Source of the DNA: Phycisphaerae bacterium
Lineage (GTDB): Bacteria; Planctomycetota; Phycisphaerae; Sedimentisphaerales; Anaerohalosphaeraceae
Assembly: GCA_021736615.1 (NCBI GenBank)
Contig: JAIPFN010000247.1
Span: 1-8,823, forward strand
Reading direction: 5' to 3'
Length of the DNA stretch: 8,823 nucleotides
Of this stretch, positions 1 to 6,844 are shown piece after piece. Both the position numbers and the translations under genes were made by a program. Numbering within the stretch: position 1 is the stretch's first letter; the number at the start of each line of letters is the position of its first letter. Below the pieces are notes generated by a model that saw only the letters and a list, made by a program, of their open reading frames with translations, searched no databases and was not told the origin of the DNA.

Positions 1-625
1 GATTGCCCAGCCCCCACCTGTGAGGACAAGTGCCGAAAGCGATGCGAACTTTGCCGGAGGTCGATTCAACCGGCGATGTAGTAATGACGGAATGGTCCGG
101 AATCTTTACAGGTTTGTCGTCGACCAGCACCTTATAAGGGTAACTGGTTGCAGGCTTTAGACCTGTCACAGAGACGATGGCGGTCATGTCGGTCTCGTGG
201 CTGCTTTTTACAGGGCCAAACGTCTTTACGGAACCGTTTACGGTTACCTGCACCTCAACTTTTGCAGCTCGCAGCGTGCGAATCCATACCCGAACTCCGC
301 TGGAACTGACCGAACCAAGCATCGGCCCGCCGAGATGGGTTATTGACTGGCTGTCACAAATTTGCTGAACTTCGCTGTCGGCTGCAACATCGGCATAAGT
401 CGCGTCCTCTTTGGCTTGCAAAACCTTAAACGCAGCTTCGTAAAGACGGTTAGTTATTTCCGGCTGCTGTCTCCATTGATTCAACAACTCCAAACTTCCG
501 TCGAGCGACAGATCCTTTGAGCCATTTGTTTTTTTTGCTGCTTTAGCGGCCAGGGCCCCGTTTGCACCAAAAGACAGCATGGCAGAAACACCAACTGCCC
601 GTTTCATAAATTCTCGTCTATACAT
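1..625 (-). CDS. PhoD-like metallophosphatase, N-terminal part (runs off the left edge)
   Basis: Only the first 208 codons are present; the gene continues past position 1. Residues 1-30 form a twin-arginine signal: R3-R4-E-F-M-K, then a short hydrophobic stretch ending ALAAKAA. Residues 31-95 are polar and unassigned. Residues 96-185 look like the fibronectin/Ig-like N-terminal domain of PhoD-type alkaline phosphatases (GGPMLGSVSSSGVRVWIRT, then VTGLKPATSYPYKV). At 192-208, KVRIAFGTCPHRWGLGN matches the entry to the calcineurin-like phosphatase domain, where this family has a GSC-type strand. The metal-binding residues lie outside the window. Known members hydrolyse phosphomono- or diesters outside the cytoplasm using metal ions. 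The start at 625 is preferred over the ATG at 631 because an AGGG lies 7 nt before it; 631 would add only Met-Lys. It follows sulfatase C by 30 nt and is probably co-transcribed. Family assignment is good; substrate is unknown. Confidence 0.8.
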   Translation of the reverse strand, partial: MYRREFMKRAVGVSAMLSFGANGALAAKAAKKTNGSKDLSLDGSLELLNQWRQQPEITNRLYEAAFKVLQAKEDATYADVAADSEVQQICDSQSITHLGGPMLGSVSSSGVRVWIRTLRAAKVEVQVTVNGSVKTFGPVKSSHETDMTAIVSVTGLKPATSYPYKVLVDDKPVKIPDHSVITTSPVESTSGKVRIAFGTCPHRWGLGN

Positions 626-632
626 TTTCATA

Positions 633-636
633 CCCT
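633..636 (-). promoter_or_regulatory. Ribosome binding site of the PhoD-like gene
   Basis: The minus strand reads AGGG here, 7 nt before the ATG at 625 and only 1 nt before the ATG at 631. The spacing favours 625 as the start, which also places the twin arginines at residues 3-4. Confidence 0.5.
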
Positions 637-655
637 AAATTAAACAGTCTCACTT

Positions 656-2176
656 CTATTCTTTCTTTTTATTTTTTTTGCCGCCTGTATTTTTGACTTT
701 CATTCCTTCGCCGCCCGGTTTCTTATTGGTCTCAATCTTTGCATCATTTGCTTGTTTTGGGCCAGGGTTAGTGCGTCCGTCTTCTACCTGTTTTTTCAGC
801 AGGTTCTTTAATGCCTTTACTTTTTCGGGCATATCGGCGGCAAGGTTTTTTTGCTCACCAAGGTCTTTAGTCATATCATATAACTGTACGGTCGGTTTGC
901 TTTCTTTTTCGAGTTGCTGCCATAGTGTAGCATTTGGCTTCGGACTTGTCCAACCTCCGGAACCGGGACACATGATCAATTTGTAGTTATCCTGGCGGAT
1001 GGCGAAATAACCGCCAATAGAATGGTGAATAACATCTTTACGGTCATGTTCATTAGCACCTTTTAGCAGCGGCAAAAAGCTTATGCTGTCTTCGGCGGCG
1101 TTGCCGGGCAGTTTGAAACCAACGATCTCGGCAGCTGTCGCCATTACATCGGTAAGACATACGAGCTTGTCGGTGGCAGTGCCGGTCTTGATAACTTTCG
1201 GCCAGTGGGCGATGAAGGGTACGCGATGACCGCCGTCCCATATGTCGGCTTTGGAACCGCGCAGATCGCCGCTTGGGAAATGGCCCATTTTTTCAAGATC
1301 GGCTTTTTTTGAAGTCGGAGCCGATGTCCCGTTATCGCTGCTGCAGATTATCAGCGTATTGTCGAGCATACCGTTATCCTTGATCGCCTTAAATATCTGC
1401 CCAAAACTGTCATCTGTCTGCATTACAAAATCGGCATGGTCGTTGAGCCCGCTCTTGCCCTGCCATTGCTTAGTCGGCACAACCGGGCTGTGCGGCGAGT
1501 TCCAGGGCACGTATAAGAAGAACGGCTGCTGATTGTCTTTACGCGATTTTATAAATTCAACCGCCCCGGCAGTAAGCTTCGGCAGCATTTCTATAGGCTG
1601 AACTTTCTCTGTAACCTTATCATTATCAATCCATAAACCCATCTGCCTTGCATGATGAAAACCATGGAACTCATCAAAACCGCCCGAGTCAATAGGACCA
1701 TCGGTAACTTTTGCGCCGACTGGAATATTTGCTGTAGCGTTCTTTTTCCCGTCAAACAACATCCCGAGATGCCACTTACCGAATATCGCAGTATAGTAAC
1801 CGTTTTGATTGAGCATTTTAGCAATTGTAAGCCGGTCTTTGGCAATCAAAGATTCACCGCCGGTCATAACACCATTCTGCAAACGCGTCCGCCATGCATA
1901 GCGTCCCGTCATAAGCCCGTAACGCGTAGGCGTACAAACGGATGAACCGCTGTGGGCATCGGTAAAAACCATCCCACCGGCTGCGATAGAGTCCAACTGC
2001 GGAGTCTTAATCTTACCGCGTTTGGGGTTAAGGCATTGAAGTTCACCGAAGCCCATATCGTCTGCGAGAATGACCACAATATTGGGCTTACCTGATTCGG
2101 CCGCCATTGACGTTAACGCAACCAGAGCCAGCGCTGCAATAACCGCAAGAGTTTTAACAAAGTTTCGTTTATTCAT
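656..2176 (-). CDS. Sulfatase C: secreted arylsulfatase-like type I sulfatase
   Basis: A 506-residue family S1 sulfatase. Seen in the sequence: metal-site D39-D40 (ILADDMGFG); C81-T-P-T-R85, the C-x-P-x-R site whose cysteine becomes formylglycine, followed by the usual TGR; K134 and H136 in FGKWHLG; H229 in WNSPHSP; the metal pair D281-N282 in SSDNG; and K309 in RGSKADIWDGG. All expected active-site residues are present, so it should be active once matured by an anSME- or FGE-type enzyme, neither of which is in the window. Sulfatases of this kind remove sulfate esters from sugars, and the CTPTRYGLMTGRYAWRTR block recalls arylsulfatase A / GalNAc-6-sulfatase relatives, but substrate is uncertain. 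The N-terminus MNKRNFVKTLAVIAALALVALTSMA is Sec-like: it has KR where sulfatases A and B have RR, and a longer hydrophobic core. The tail is Lys-rich (GGKKNKKKE). The start at 2176 has a good ribosome binding site; an upstream in-frame TTG at 2200 does not. Confidence 0.93.
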   Translation of the reverse strand: MNKRNFVKTLAVIAALALVALTSMAAESGKPNIVVILADDMGFGELQCLNPKRGKIKTPQLDSIAAGGMVFTDAHSGSSVCTPTRYGLMTGRYAWRTRLQNGVMTGGESLIAKDRLTIAKMLNQNGYYTAIFGKWHLGMLFDGKKNATANIPVGAKVTDGPIDSGGFDEFHGFHHARQMGLWIDNDKVTEKVQPIEMLPKLTAGAVEFIKSRKDNQQPFFLYVPWNSPHSPVVPTKQWQGKSGLNDHADFVMQTDDSFGQIFKAIKDNGMLDNTLIICSSDNGTSAPTSKKADLEKMGHFPSGDLRGSKADIWDGGHRVPFIAHWPKVIKTGTATDKLVCLTDVMATAAEIVGFKLPGNAAEDSISFLPLLKGANEHDRKDVIHHSIGGYFAIRQDNYKLIMCPGSGGWTSPKPNATLWQQLEKESKPTVQLYDMTKDLGEQKNLAADMPEKVKALKNLLKKQVEDGRTNPGPKQANDAKIETNKKPGGEGMKVKNTGGKKNKKKE

Positions 2177-2182
2177 TCTATA

Positions 2183-2189
2183 TCCCTTT
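2183..2189 (-). promoter_or_regulatory. Ribosome binding site of sulfatase C
   Basis: The minus strand reads AAAGGGA, 6 nt before the ATG at 2176. This fixes the start inside the longer open frame, which opens with a TTG at 2200, and puts the signal peptide at the very N-terminus. Confidence 0.75.
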
Positions 2190-2224
2190 AAAAACCTCAA
2201 ACCTTAGCATATAAAAAATATGGG

Positions 2225-2368
2225 CGATTCTTATTATTCTTATTTACATGCCCGCACTGATGCTCAAAGGCTTCTATCTCGGTTATCTTTTATAACATCA
2301 TAAAGTTCTTCTGCCGGCCGGTTCTCATAACGCCTTACCTTGGCATCTGCATTCGGGTCGGCTTTGCC
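2225..2368 (-). pseudogene. Decayed 3' end of a sulfatase gene, paralogous to sulfatase B
   Basis: Read on the minus strand from 2368, a frame different from the esterase gives GKADPNADAKV followed by RRYENRPAEELYDVIKD. Sulfatase B has GKTDPDAAEKV then RRYENRPAEELYDVVKD near its C-terminus. By hand count about 23 of 28 residues and roughly 79% of bases agree. Most base differences are silent third-position changes, so the two copies diverged as coding genes before this one decayed. At about 2284 the homology jumps to TEIEAFEHQ in the next frame, matching the TEMEAFEHQ at the end of sulfatase B. The segment between them, 37 codons in sulfatase B, is reduced to one base, a net loss of 110 nt that shifts the frame. 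The homology fades after the Asn/Lys-rich tail near 2225. The first fragment stops at 2264-2266 and the second at 2197-2199. The catalytic part of the gene is gone, so no function is expected. The remnant overlaps the last 34 nt of the esterase gene. Confidence 0.88.
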
Positions 2369-5361
2369 GGTTTGGATGATAAGACCGGCACATCACAGAA
2401 TGTAAGAGCTGCGATCCCGTTTTTACCCATAAGCAATCTGTCCTGGCTCCACGCCATTTCATCAAGATAAGTAATCTTGCCAGCCTTGACCGGTTCTTTA
2501 AGCTTTAGAATAAGAACGTTGCCCAGAACAGTTCCAGTTTGAACTTTTCCCTTTGTACCGTCCAGCAGGAACTCATTAACCAGCAAGTCATCCCAGATAA
2601 CGGGTTGATCAAACTCAAGAGCAATTTCATCTTTAGCATTACTCGTATAGCAGGCCCGCTTTAGATTGGCTGCCGAAAGAGGCTTTGCAGCCTTCTTCCC
2701 ATAGAAATCCTGTTCGATCATCGGCAGAACCATGTCGACAAATTTCGACCAGCCGACAAGCGGATAATGACACCCGCCCGGCGGGGTGATACCCAATGTC
2801 GACATAATTTCCATATTCGAATACAGATCGGGCAAAGTCCGCAGAACCTCTCTGACCATATCCCCGGTGCCGCCGCCCATTGAACAGGCATTCGGCCATA
2901 TCTGATAAATATAATACTTGCTAATATTCGGCATATCCCGCTTCCAGTCAGCAGACATCTCAACAAAGTACCGCTGATAACTCTTCCATCCATAGTCACC
3001 GTCTGGCCCTGCTGCCCCCTGATCGCTTTCGCCCTGATGCCATATCACCGCTCGAATTCCATGCGTCAGACGAGCCTGTTTTATCCTCCAGAGCATACGT
3101 CCGTAGATCGTATCAAGATCCGTAGGATTTTCATCGTTACACTGGTGCTGATCGACCCTTGTACCGCCATTGGCTCCATTGAGAATGAATATCGGAACCT
3201 TCTGGCTTTCCACCAGCCGGTTGGCAAGATCCATACCCCACCATCCCAACTCGGCGATGTATTCTTTCCTTTCTTTGTTATTGGATTTCCAAACCGGCTT
3301 GCACCACAGATTCTCCCCTACACCCTCTTTATAGAACTGCGGTCGTCCATAGCTGCGTACCCATTCATTCGTATCTCGTGGAGATTCCTCACCGGTATCC
3401 GTTGCAAGGGCATTGGATTGTCCTTCAATTAAATAGGCATCGCCGCAGACAATATCGCCGGCGCTATGCAAAATCTTTTCGGTACCGCCTGTGATAACTC
3501 CAAACTCAATGCGATATTTGACCAACGCGGCCTTAAGCTTTACTGCAAAAGAGTAAGAACCATCTGTGCCGGGCGTCTTGCTTTGTCCGGCGTATTTTTT
3601 ATTATCGGCAAAGACTCGCAGAAATACTTCATCGGCATTGCCTTGCAAAGTCCCCTTACAATACATAGTGCCCTGTCCGCTCTGATCGCGTGCATAAAAT
3701 TGTCCCTCTAGCGGCATTTCTTTGTCGCCGGGAACATATGAAACCCATGCGTCAGTCGCCGGTTCCGTAACAGTGACATCCGTCGAGACAATTACAGCAT
3801 CGCCGCCATTTGTCAATGAGAGTTTCACTGTCATTATACCGCTATTTTGAGCACGGGAGAGAATTAGTTTGCCGGGCTTTACTTCTTTTAATGTCGCCAG
3901 CCCGGAAACTGTCCAATTGTAATCAAGCTCACTTACTCCAGCTTTTTTCATTTGCTGAAGATTTGTTATTTGAGGCGTCACCTCAATGGTTTTTCGTCCA
4001 TCCCAGTTTGACGGAGCATTAAGAGTGAACTTTGGTTCCGGAAGTGCTTCCTTGACAGTAACAGGGACTTCGATAGATTTAACTTTGTCAGGATAAACCG
4101 CATCAAGTCGGATCTTGAATTTGTCATCAGCGGTTACCCTCCCTACATCATAAGAAATCCTGAAACGGTCCGTAGCGATTATAGATTCGCCATCACGGTC
4201 AACAACCGACCAGTATAACTTTTGAGCACCGCCTGCTTTTGCGGTAATGTCTGCGGTCTGGCCTTCCTTGATAGTAAGGCTGCTTACCGAAAGAGCAAAC
4301 TCCTCGTCATCCTGAACTACCGGCCCGACCAGGGTCTGCATGGGCTTTTGGTTTTCATACTCAAGACGCACCCAGTCTGCCGACCTTGCAACGCCGGAAA
4401 TCCTGGCCTCATCAATATCACCTATAAATCCATACCTGTTATACCAGCCTCCGATCCAGAACCCTGCGGGCCTCTCTATCGCCAGCGGCCCGCTTTGGCG
4501 GTTACCCTCTCCACACTTTACGCCATTGATATACAAAACGGCCTTGCCATCCTTGTATGTATTGACAGCATGGGTCCAGCCCTTTGAACCGTTCGGAATG
4601 CTGGCCCTGATGTCGGCGTTGGAGAAATAACAGTCCATCCTGATTCCCGGAGGGCTTTGGTACATCATCGTCACCTTGCCCTGTCTCTTCTCATTACCCC
4701 ATGCCACTATCCGCCCGTTAGAACCTTCCGACCGGAACCAGGCCTGCGTGCTGTGGTCGGCAGCGCCCAAAGGAAGAACCTGAATATCCTGACCGCAGAA
4801 CACACCCTTATTACCCGGGAAATACCGCCCCCCGCCGATCACACCTTGCGCTTTGTTCGTACCCTTATCCGCCGAATCCAGATTTCCCGCTGCATCGATC
4901 ACCTCATCGCCAAGATGCCACACGCCTATATATCCATTGGATGTATTGAATACAGCTTTACCGTCAGATTCGCTTTTAGCGTCGGGTTTACCCCAATACA
5001 TCTTAATTATCTGGCGGTCGTTTCCTTTTATCAATGGAATTCTTACCCAGATGCTCACCTCTGCCGCATCTTTATCCCACTGCTCTATCTCATAGGAAAG
5101 CGGCCTGCCCGCGGCTGAAAATCTGATGTCACTGCCGTCATCAGCTGTTTGAGAAAAAACAAAGTTATCTCCGTTCAAACGAACCAGCAGCGGAAAATCC
5201 TTTACCGCAGCCGGCACCGGAAGGTTCGCCCCGTCAGGAGTTGTCAAAATATAAATCGAACCGGAATTTTGCCATTCTTCATATTGCCCCGAAACGCCTG
5301 AGACAAAAAAAAGAATCACTGCCAGTAACACCGCCGTCGACATTCGTCTTAACACAAACAT
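2335..5361 (-). CDS. Secreted multidomain SGNH / sialate O-acetylesterase-like protein with DUF2341 and LamG domains
   Basis: A 1008-residue exported protein. Order of parts: Sec signal peptide (1-25, core STAVLLAVILFFVSG); DUF2341-like region (about 55-145: LLVRLNGDNFVF, DIRFS, YEIEQWD, MYWGKP, GVWHLGD); LamG/concanavalin-like fold (about 190-338: QAWFRSEG, THAVNTYKDGKAVLYING, FIGDIDEARIS); two Ig-like beta regions (about 355-535); a beta domain; and a SASA/SGNH esterase domain (about 635-890). Catalytic blocks: GQSN at 647-650 with S649 as nucleophile, WHQGESD with H775-Q-G-E778, and GCHYP with H865. Family members remove O-acetyl groups from sugars; LamG and DUF2341 parts often accompany extracellular carbohydrate proteins. 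A role in deacetylating the same glycan that the neighbouring sulfatases desulfate is an inference. Oddities: the Asp normally three residues before the catalytic His is Gly here, and the last ~12 residues come from the out-of-frame sulfatase remnant. The start at 5361 is set by an AAAGGA 6 nt upstream; an upstream in-frame TTG (5403) is less likely. Confidence 0.9.
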   Translation of the reverse strand: MFVLRRMSTAVLLAVILFFVSGVSGQYEEWQNSGSIYILTTPDGANLPVPAAVKDFPLLVRLNGDNFVFSQTADDGSDIRFSAAGRPLSYEIEQWDKDAAEVSIWVRIPLIKGNDRQIIKMYWGKPDAKSESDGKAVFNTSNGYIGVWHLGDEVIDAAGNLDSADKGTNKAQGVIGGGRYFPGNKGVFCGQDIQVLPLGAADHSTQAWFRSEGSNGRIVAWGNEKRQGKVTMMYQSPPGIRMDCYFSNADIRASIPNGSKGWTHAVNTYKDGKAVLYINGVKCGEGNRQSGPLAIERPAGFWIGGWYNRYGFIGDIDEARISGVARSADWVRLEYENQKPMQTLVGPVVQDDEEFALSVSSLTIKEGQTADITAKAGGAQKLYWSVVDRDGESIIATDRFRISYDVGRVTADDKFKIRLDAVYPDKVKSIEVPVTVKEALPEPKFTLNAPSNWDGRKTIEVTPQITNLQQMKKAGVSELDYNWTVSGLATLKEVKPGKLILSRAQNSGIMTVKLSLTNGGDAVIVSTDVTVTEPATDAWVSYVPGDKEMPLEGQFYARDQSGQGTMYCKGTLQGNADEVFLRVFADNKKYAGQSKTPGTDGSYSFAVKLKAALVKYRIEFGVITGGTEKILHSAGDIVCGDAYLIEGQSNALATDTGEESPRDTNEWVRSYGRPQFYKEGVGENLWCKPVWKSNNKERKEYIAELGWWGMDLANRLVESQKVPIFILNGANGGTRVDQHQCNDENPTDLDTIYGRMLWRIKQARLTHGIRAVIWHQGESDQGAAGPDGDYGWKSYQRYFVEMSADWKRDMPNISKYYIYQIWPNACSMGGGTGDMVREVLRTLPDLYSNMEIMSTLGITPPGGCHYPLVGWSKFVDMVLPMIEQDFYGKKAAKPLSAANLKRACYTSNAKDEIALEFDQPVIWDDLLVNEFLLDGTKGKVQTGTVLGNVLILKLKEPVKAGKITYLDEMAWSQDRLLMGKNGIAALTFCDVPVLSSKPAKPTRMQMPR

Positions 5362-5367
5362 TGCAAG

Positions 5368-5373
5368 TCCTTT
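5368..5373 (-). promoter_or_regulatory. Ribosome binding site of the esterase gene
   Basis: The minus strand reads AAAGGA, 6 nt before the ATG at 5361. It sits inside the reading frame that would begin at the TTG at 5403, so it argues for the shorter protein, whose signal peptide then lies at the N-terminus. Confidence 0.7.
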
Positions 5374-5391
5374 CTCAACAGATAAATAATT

Positions 5392-5422
5392 CCGGTCATA
5401 CAACCGTCCTCAATACGACCGG
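5392..5422 (-). repeat. Intergenic inverted repeat between sulfatase B and the esterase gene
   Basis: On the minus strand CCGGTCGTA (5422-5414) can pair with TATGACCGG (5400-5392), giving a 9-bp stem with one G-U pair and a 13-nt loop. It begins 4 nt after the stop codon of sulfatase B and ends about 20 nt before the esterase ribosome binding site. No run of T follows it, so it is not a standard intrinsic terminator. It could stabilise an mRNA end or partly attenuate transcription, or be chance. Confidence 0.45.
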
Positions 5423-5426
5423 CTTT

Positions 5427-6833
5427 CTAATTTTTACGATTTTCCTTATTCTTCTCGCTCTTTCTGTTGATGCCCTGATGCTCGAAAGCTTCCATCTCTG
5501 TTGCATTCCCATTATCGCCCTGCTGGTCCATCCAGGCTAAGAGTTTTTCGCGAAGCTGTTTCTTGATCTTTGCATACTTTGGATCGCCGGCAAGGTTGTT
5601 CCACTCGTATTTGTCTTTTACAACATCGTAAAGTTCTTCTGCCGGGCGATTCTCATATCGTCTGACCTTTTCAGCGGCATCTGGATCTGTCTTGCCCTTC
5701 TCTTTCCAGGAAGCATATATTGGGCTGTTTGCCACTATAGTATTTTTAAATTTCACATCCGGCGTAAGATTTACGATATATTTAAACTCCCTGCTGCGAA
5801 CCTGCCGTATACCGAAATGCTCAGAACCGTCGATTATCCCGCGTGTAGTCTGCAAGCCGTAGACATATTCTTTATGCTGATCGGTTTTGCCAAGCAGCAC
5901 GCCAAGATAGCTCTTACCCTCAAGAACCGGAGATGGCGTCCCTCCAGCCACCTCGACAAAGGTAGGGACTATATCTGTGTATTCTATCATGGCATCACTC
6001 GTTGAACCTGCTTTTATTTTGCCGGGCCACCTTGCGATAAGAGCATTCTGAAGACCGCTGTCGTAACATGTCCACTTGGCAAATGGCAGCCCGTCACCTT
6101 GCTCACTTGTAAAGATAACGAATGTGTTTTCGCTTAGTTTATGCTTTTTGACAATCGCAAGCAGATCGCGAACCTGACCGTCAAGATAAGTGATCTCTGC
6201 TAGATATTTCGTATATTCTTTCCGCGTCTCGGGCGTATCGACCCAGTACGGCGGCAGTTTGAGCTTATCGGCATCATACCTGCTTGCATCGCCTTTATCA
6301 TGCGGGCTGTGCGGCTCGTTGGAACATGCAAACAAACAGAACGGCTTGCTTTCGGCTTTTGCGCTTGCAACAAACCCATCAACAGCCTTCATGTCCGGAT
6401 TCTTAGTGCCGGGCAGATACTCAAAAGGAAAGACCTCTTTAGGCCCGATATGCCTTTTACCGCTAAGCGCAACCCTGTAGCCCAGCGGCTTTAGATAATG
6501 AACAATGCTCTTTGTCCCGGCCTTTGCAAAAGTATGATTCGGGTATGCCCCGCTCTTTACCGGGTATAGTCCAGTATAGATATTATGTCGTGTCGGCGAA
6601 CACATCGGAGCAGCCTGAAAGGAATGTGTAAAACGCATCCCCTCTTTGGCAAGCTGATCAATATTGGGCGTATGCGCCTGGCCGCCGTAACAGCCGATGT
6701 CACGGAAAGTACAGTCGTCGCCGATTATAAACAGGAAATTGGGCTTGTCATTTTTCGCCGCAAAAGACAGATCGCCGGTCAAAGACAACAGGCCCGCAGC
6801 CGAAATAAGTTTTACAAAATCACGTCGTTTCAT
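5427..6833 (-). CDS. Sulfatase B: Tat-exported type I sulfatase, heparan N-sulfatase-like
   Basis: A 468-residue family S1 sulfatase. The N-terminus MKRRDFVKLISAAGLLSLTG is a twin-arginine signal (R3-R4-x-F-x-K). Active-site residues seen: D39-D40 (IIGDDCTFRDIGCYG); C78-S-P-T-R82, the formylglycine site, followed by YTGLYP; K126 and H128 in SGKRHIGP; H175 in NEPHSPH; and K253 in FAKWTCYDSGL. The second metal pair, usually Asp-Asn or Asp-His, is E244-Q245 in FTSEQGDG. I recall this SEQG form from planctomycete proteins annotated as heparan N-sulfatases, so it may mark a subfamily rather than loss of activity. The length suits the family. It starts 11 nt after the stop of sulfatase A with GGAG 5 nt before its ATG, so the two are almost certainly co-transcribed and translationally linked. 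Its 3' end (about 5438-5696) has a decayed relative at 2225-2368. The substrate, a sulfated sugar or amino sugar, cannot be fixed from sequence alone. Confidence 0.92.
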   Translation of the reverse strand: MKRRDFVKLISAAGLLSLTGDLSFAAKNDKPNFLFIIGDDCTFRDIGCYGGQAHTPNIDQLAKEGMRFTHSFQAAPMCSPTRHNIYTGLYPVKSGAYPNHTFAKAGTKSIVHYLKPLGYRVALSGKRHIGPKEVFPFEYLPGTKNPDMKAVDGFVASAKAESKPFCLFACSNEPHSPHDKGDASRYDADKLKLPPYWVDTPETRKEYTKYLAEITYLDGQVRDLLAIVKKHKLSENTFVIFTSEQGDGLPFAKWTCYDSGLQNALIARWPGKIKAGSTSDAMIEYTDIVPTFVEVAGGTPSPVLEGKSYLGVLLGKTDQHKEYVYGLQTTRGIIDGSEHFGIRQVRSREFKYIVNLTPDVKFKNTIVANSPIYASWKEKGKTDPDAAEKVRRYENRPAEELYDVVKDKYEWNNLAGDPKYAKIKKQLREKLLAWMDQQGDNGNATEMEAFEHQGINRKSEKNKENRKN

Positions 6834-6844
6834 TTGTACTCCGG

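Noticed and set aside
2177..2224. Separate promoter for sulfatase C
   Set aside because: There is an AT-rich stretch with TATATG-like hexamers, but no -35 element at suitable distance. I could not separate it from the AT-rich decayed tail of the remnant.
4657..5118. 153-codon open frame on the plus strand
   Set aside because: It lies wholly opposite the LamG/DUF2341 part of the esterase gene, has no recognisable domain, and is a shadow of the real gene. The same holds for the other plus-strand frames between 177 and 8450.
5392..5422. Intrinsic terminator after sulfatase B
   Set aside because: A stem is present but no T-run follows on the minus strand, and the next gene has a good ribosome binding site close by, so read-through is more likely.
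656..6833. Sulfatases A, B and C as recent tandem duplicates
   Set aside because: Apart from the family active-site motifs and the similar MKRRDFVK starts of A and B, the sequences differ throughout. Only the remnant at 2225-2368 is close to one of them, namely B.
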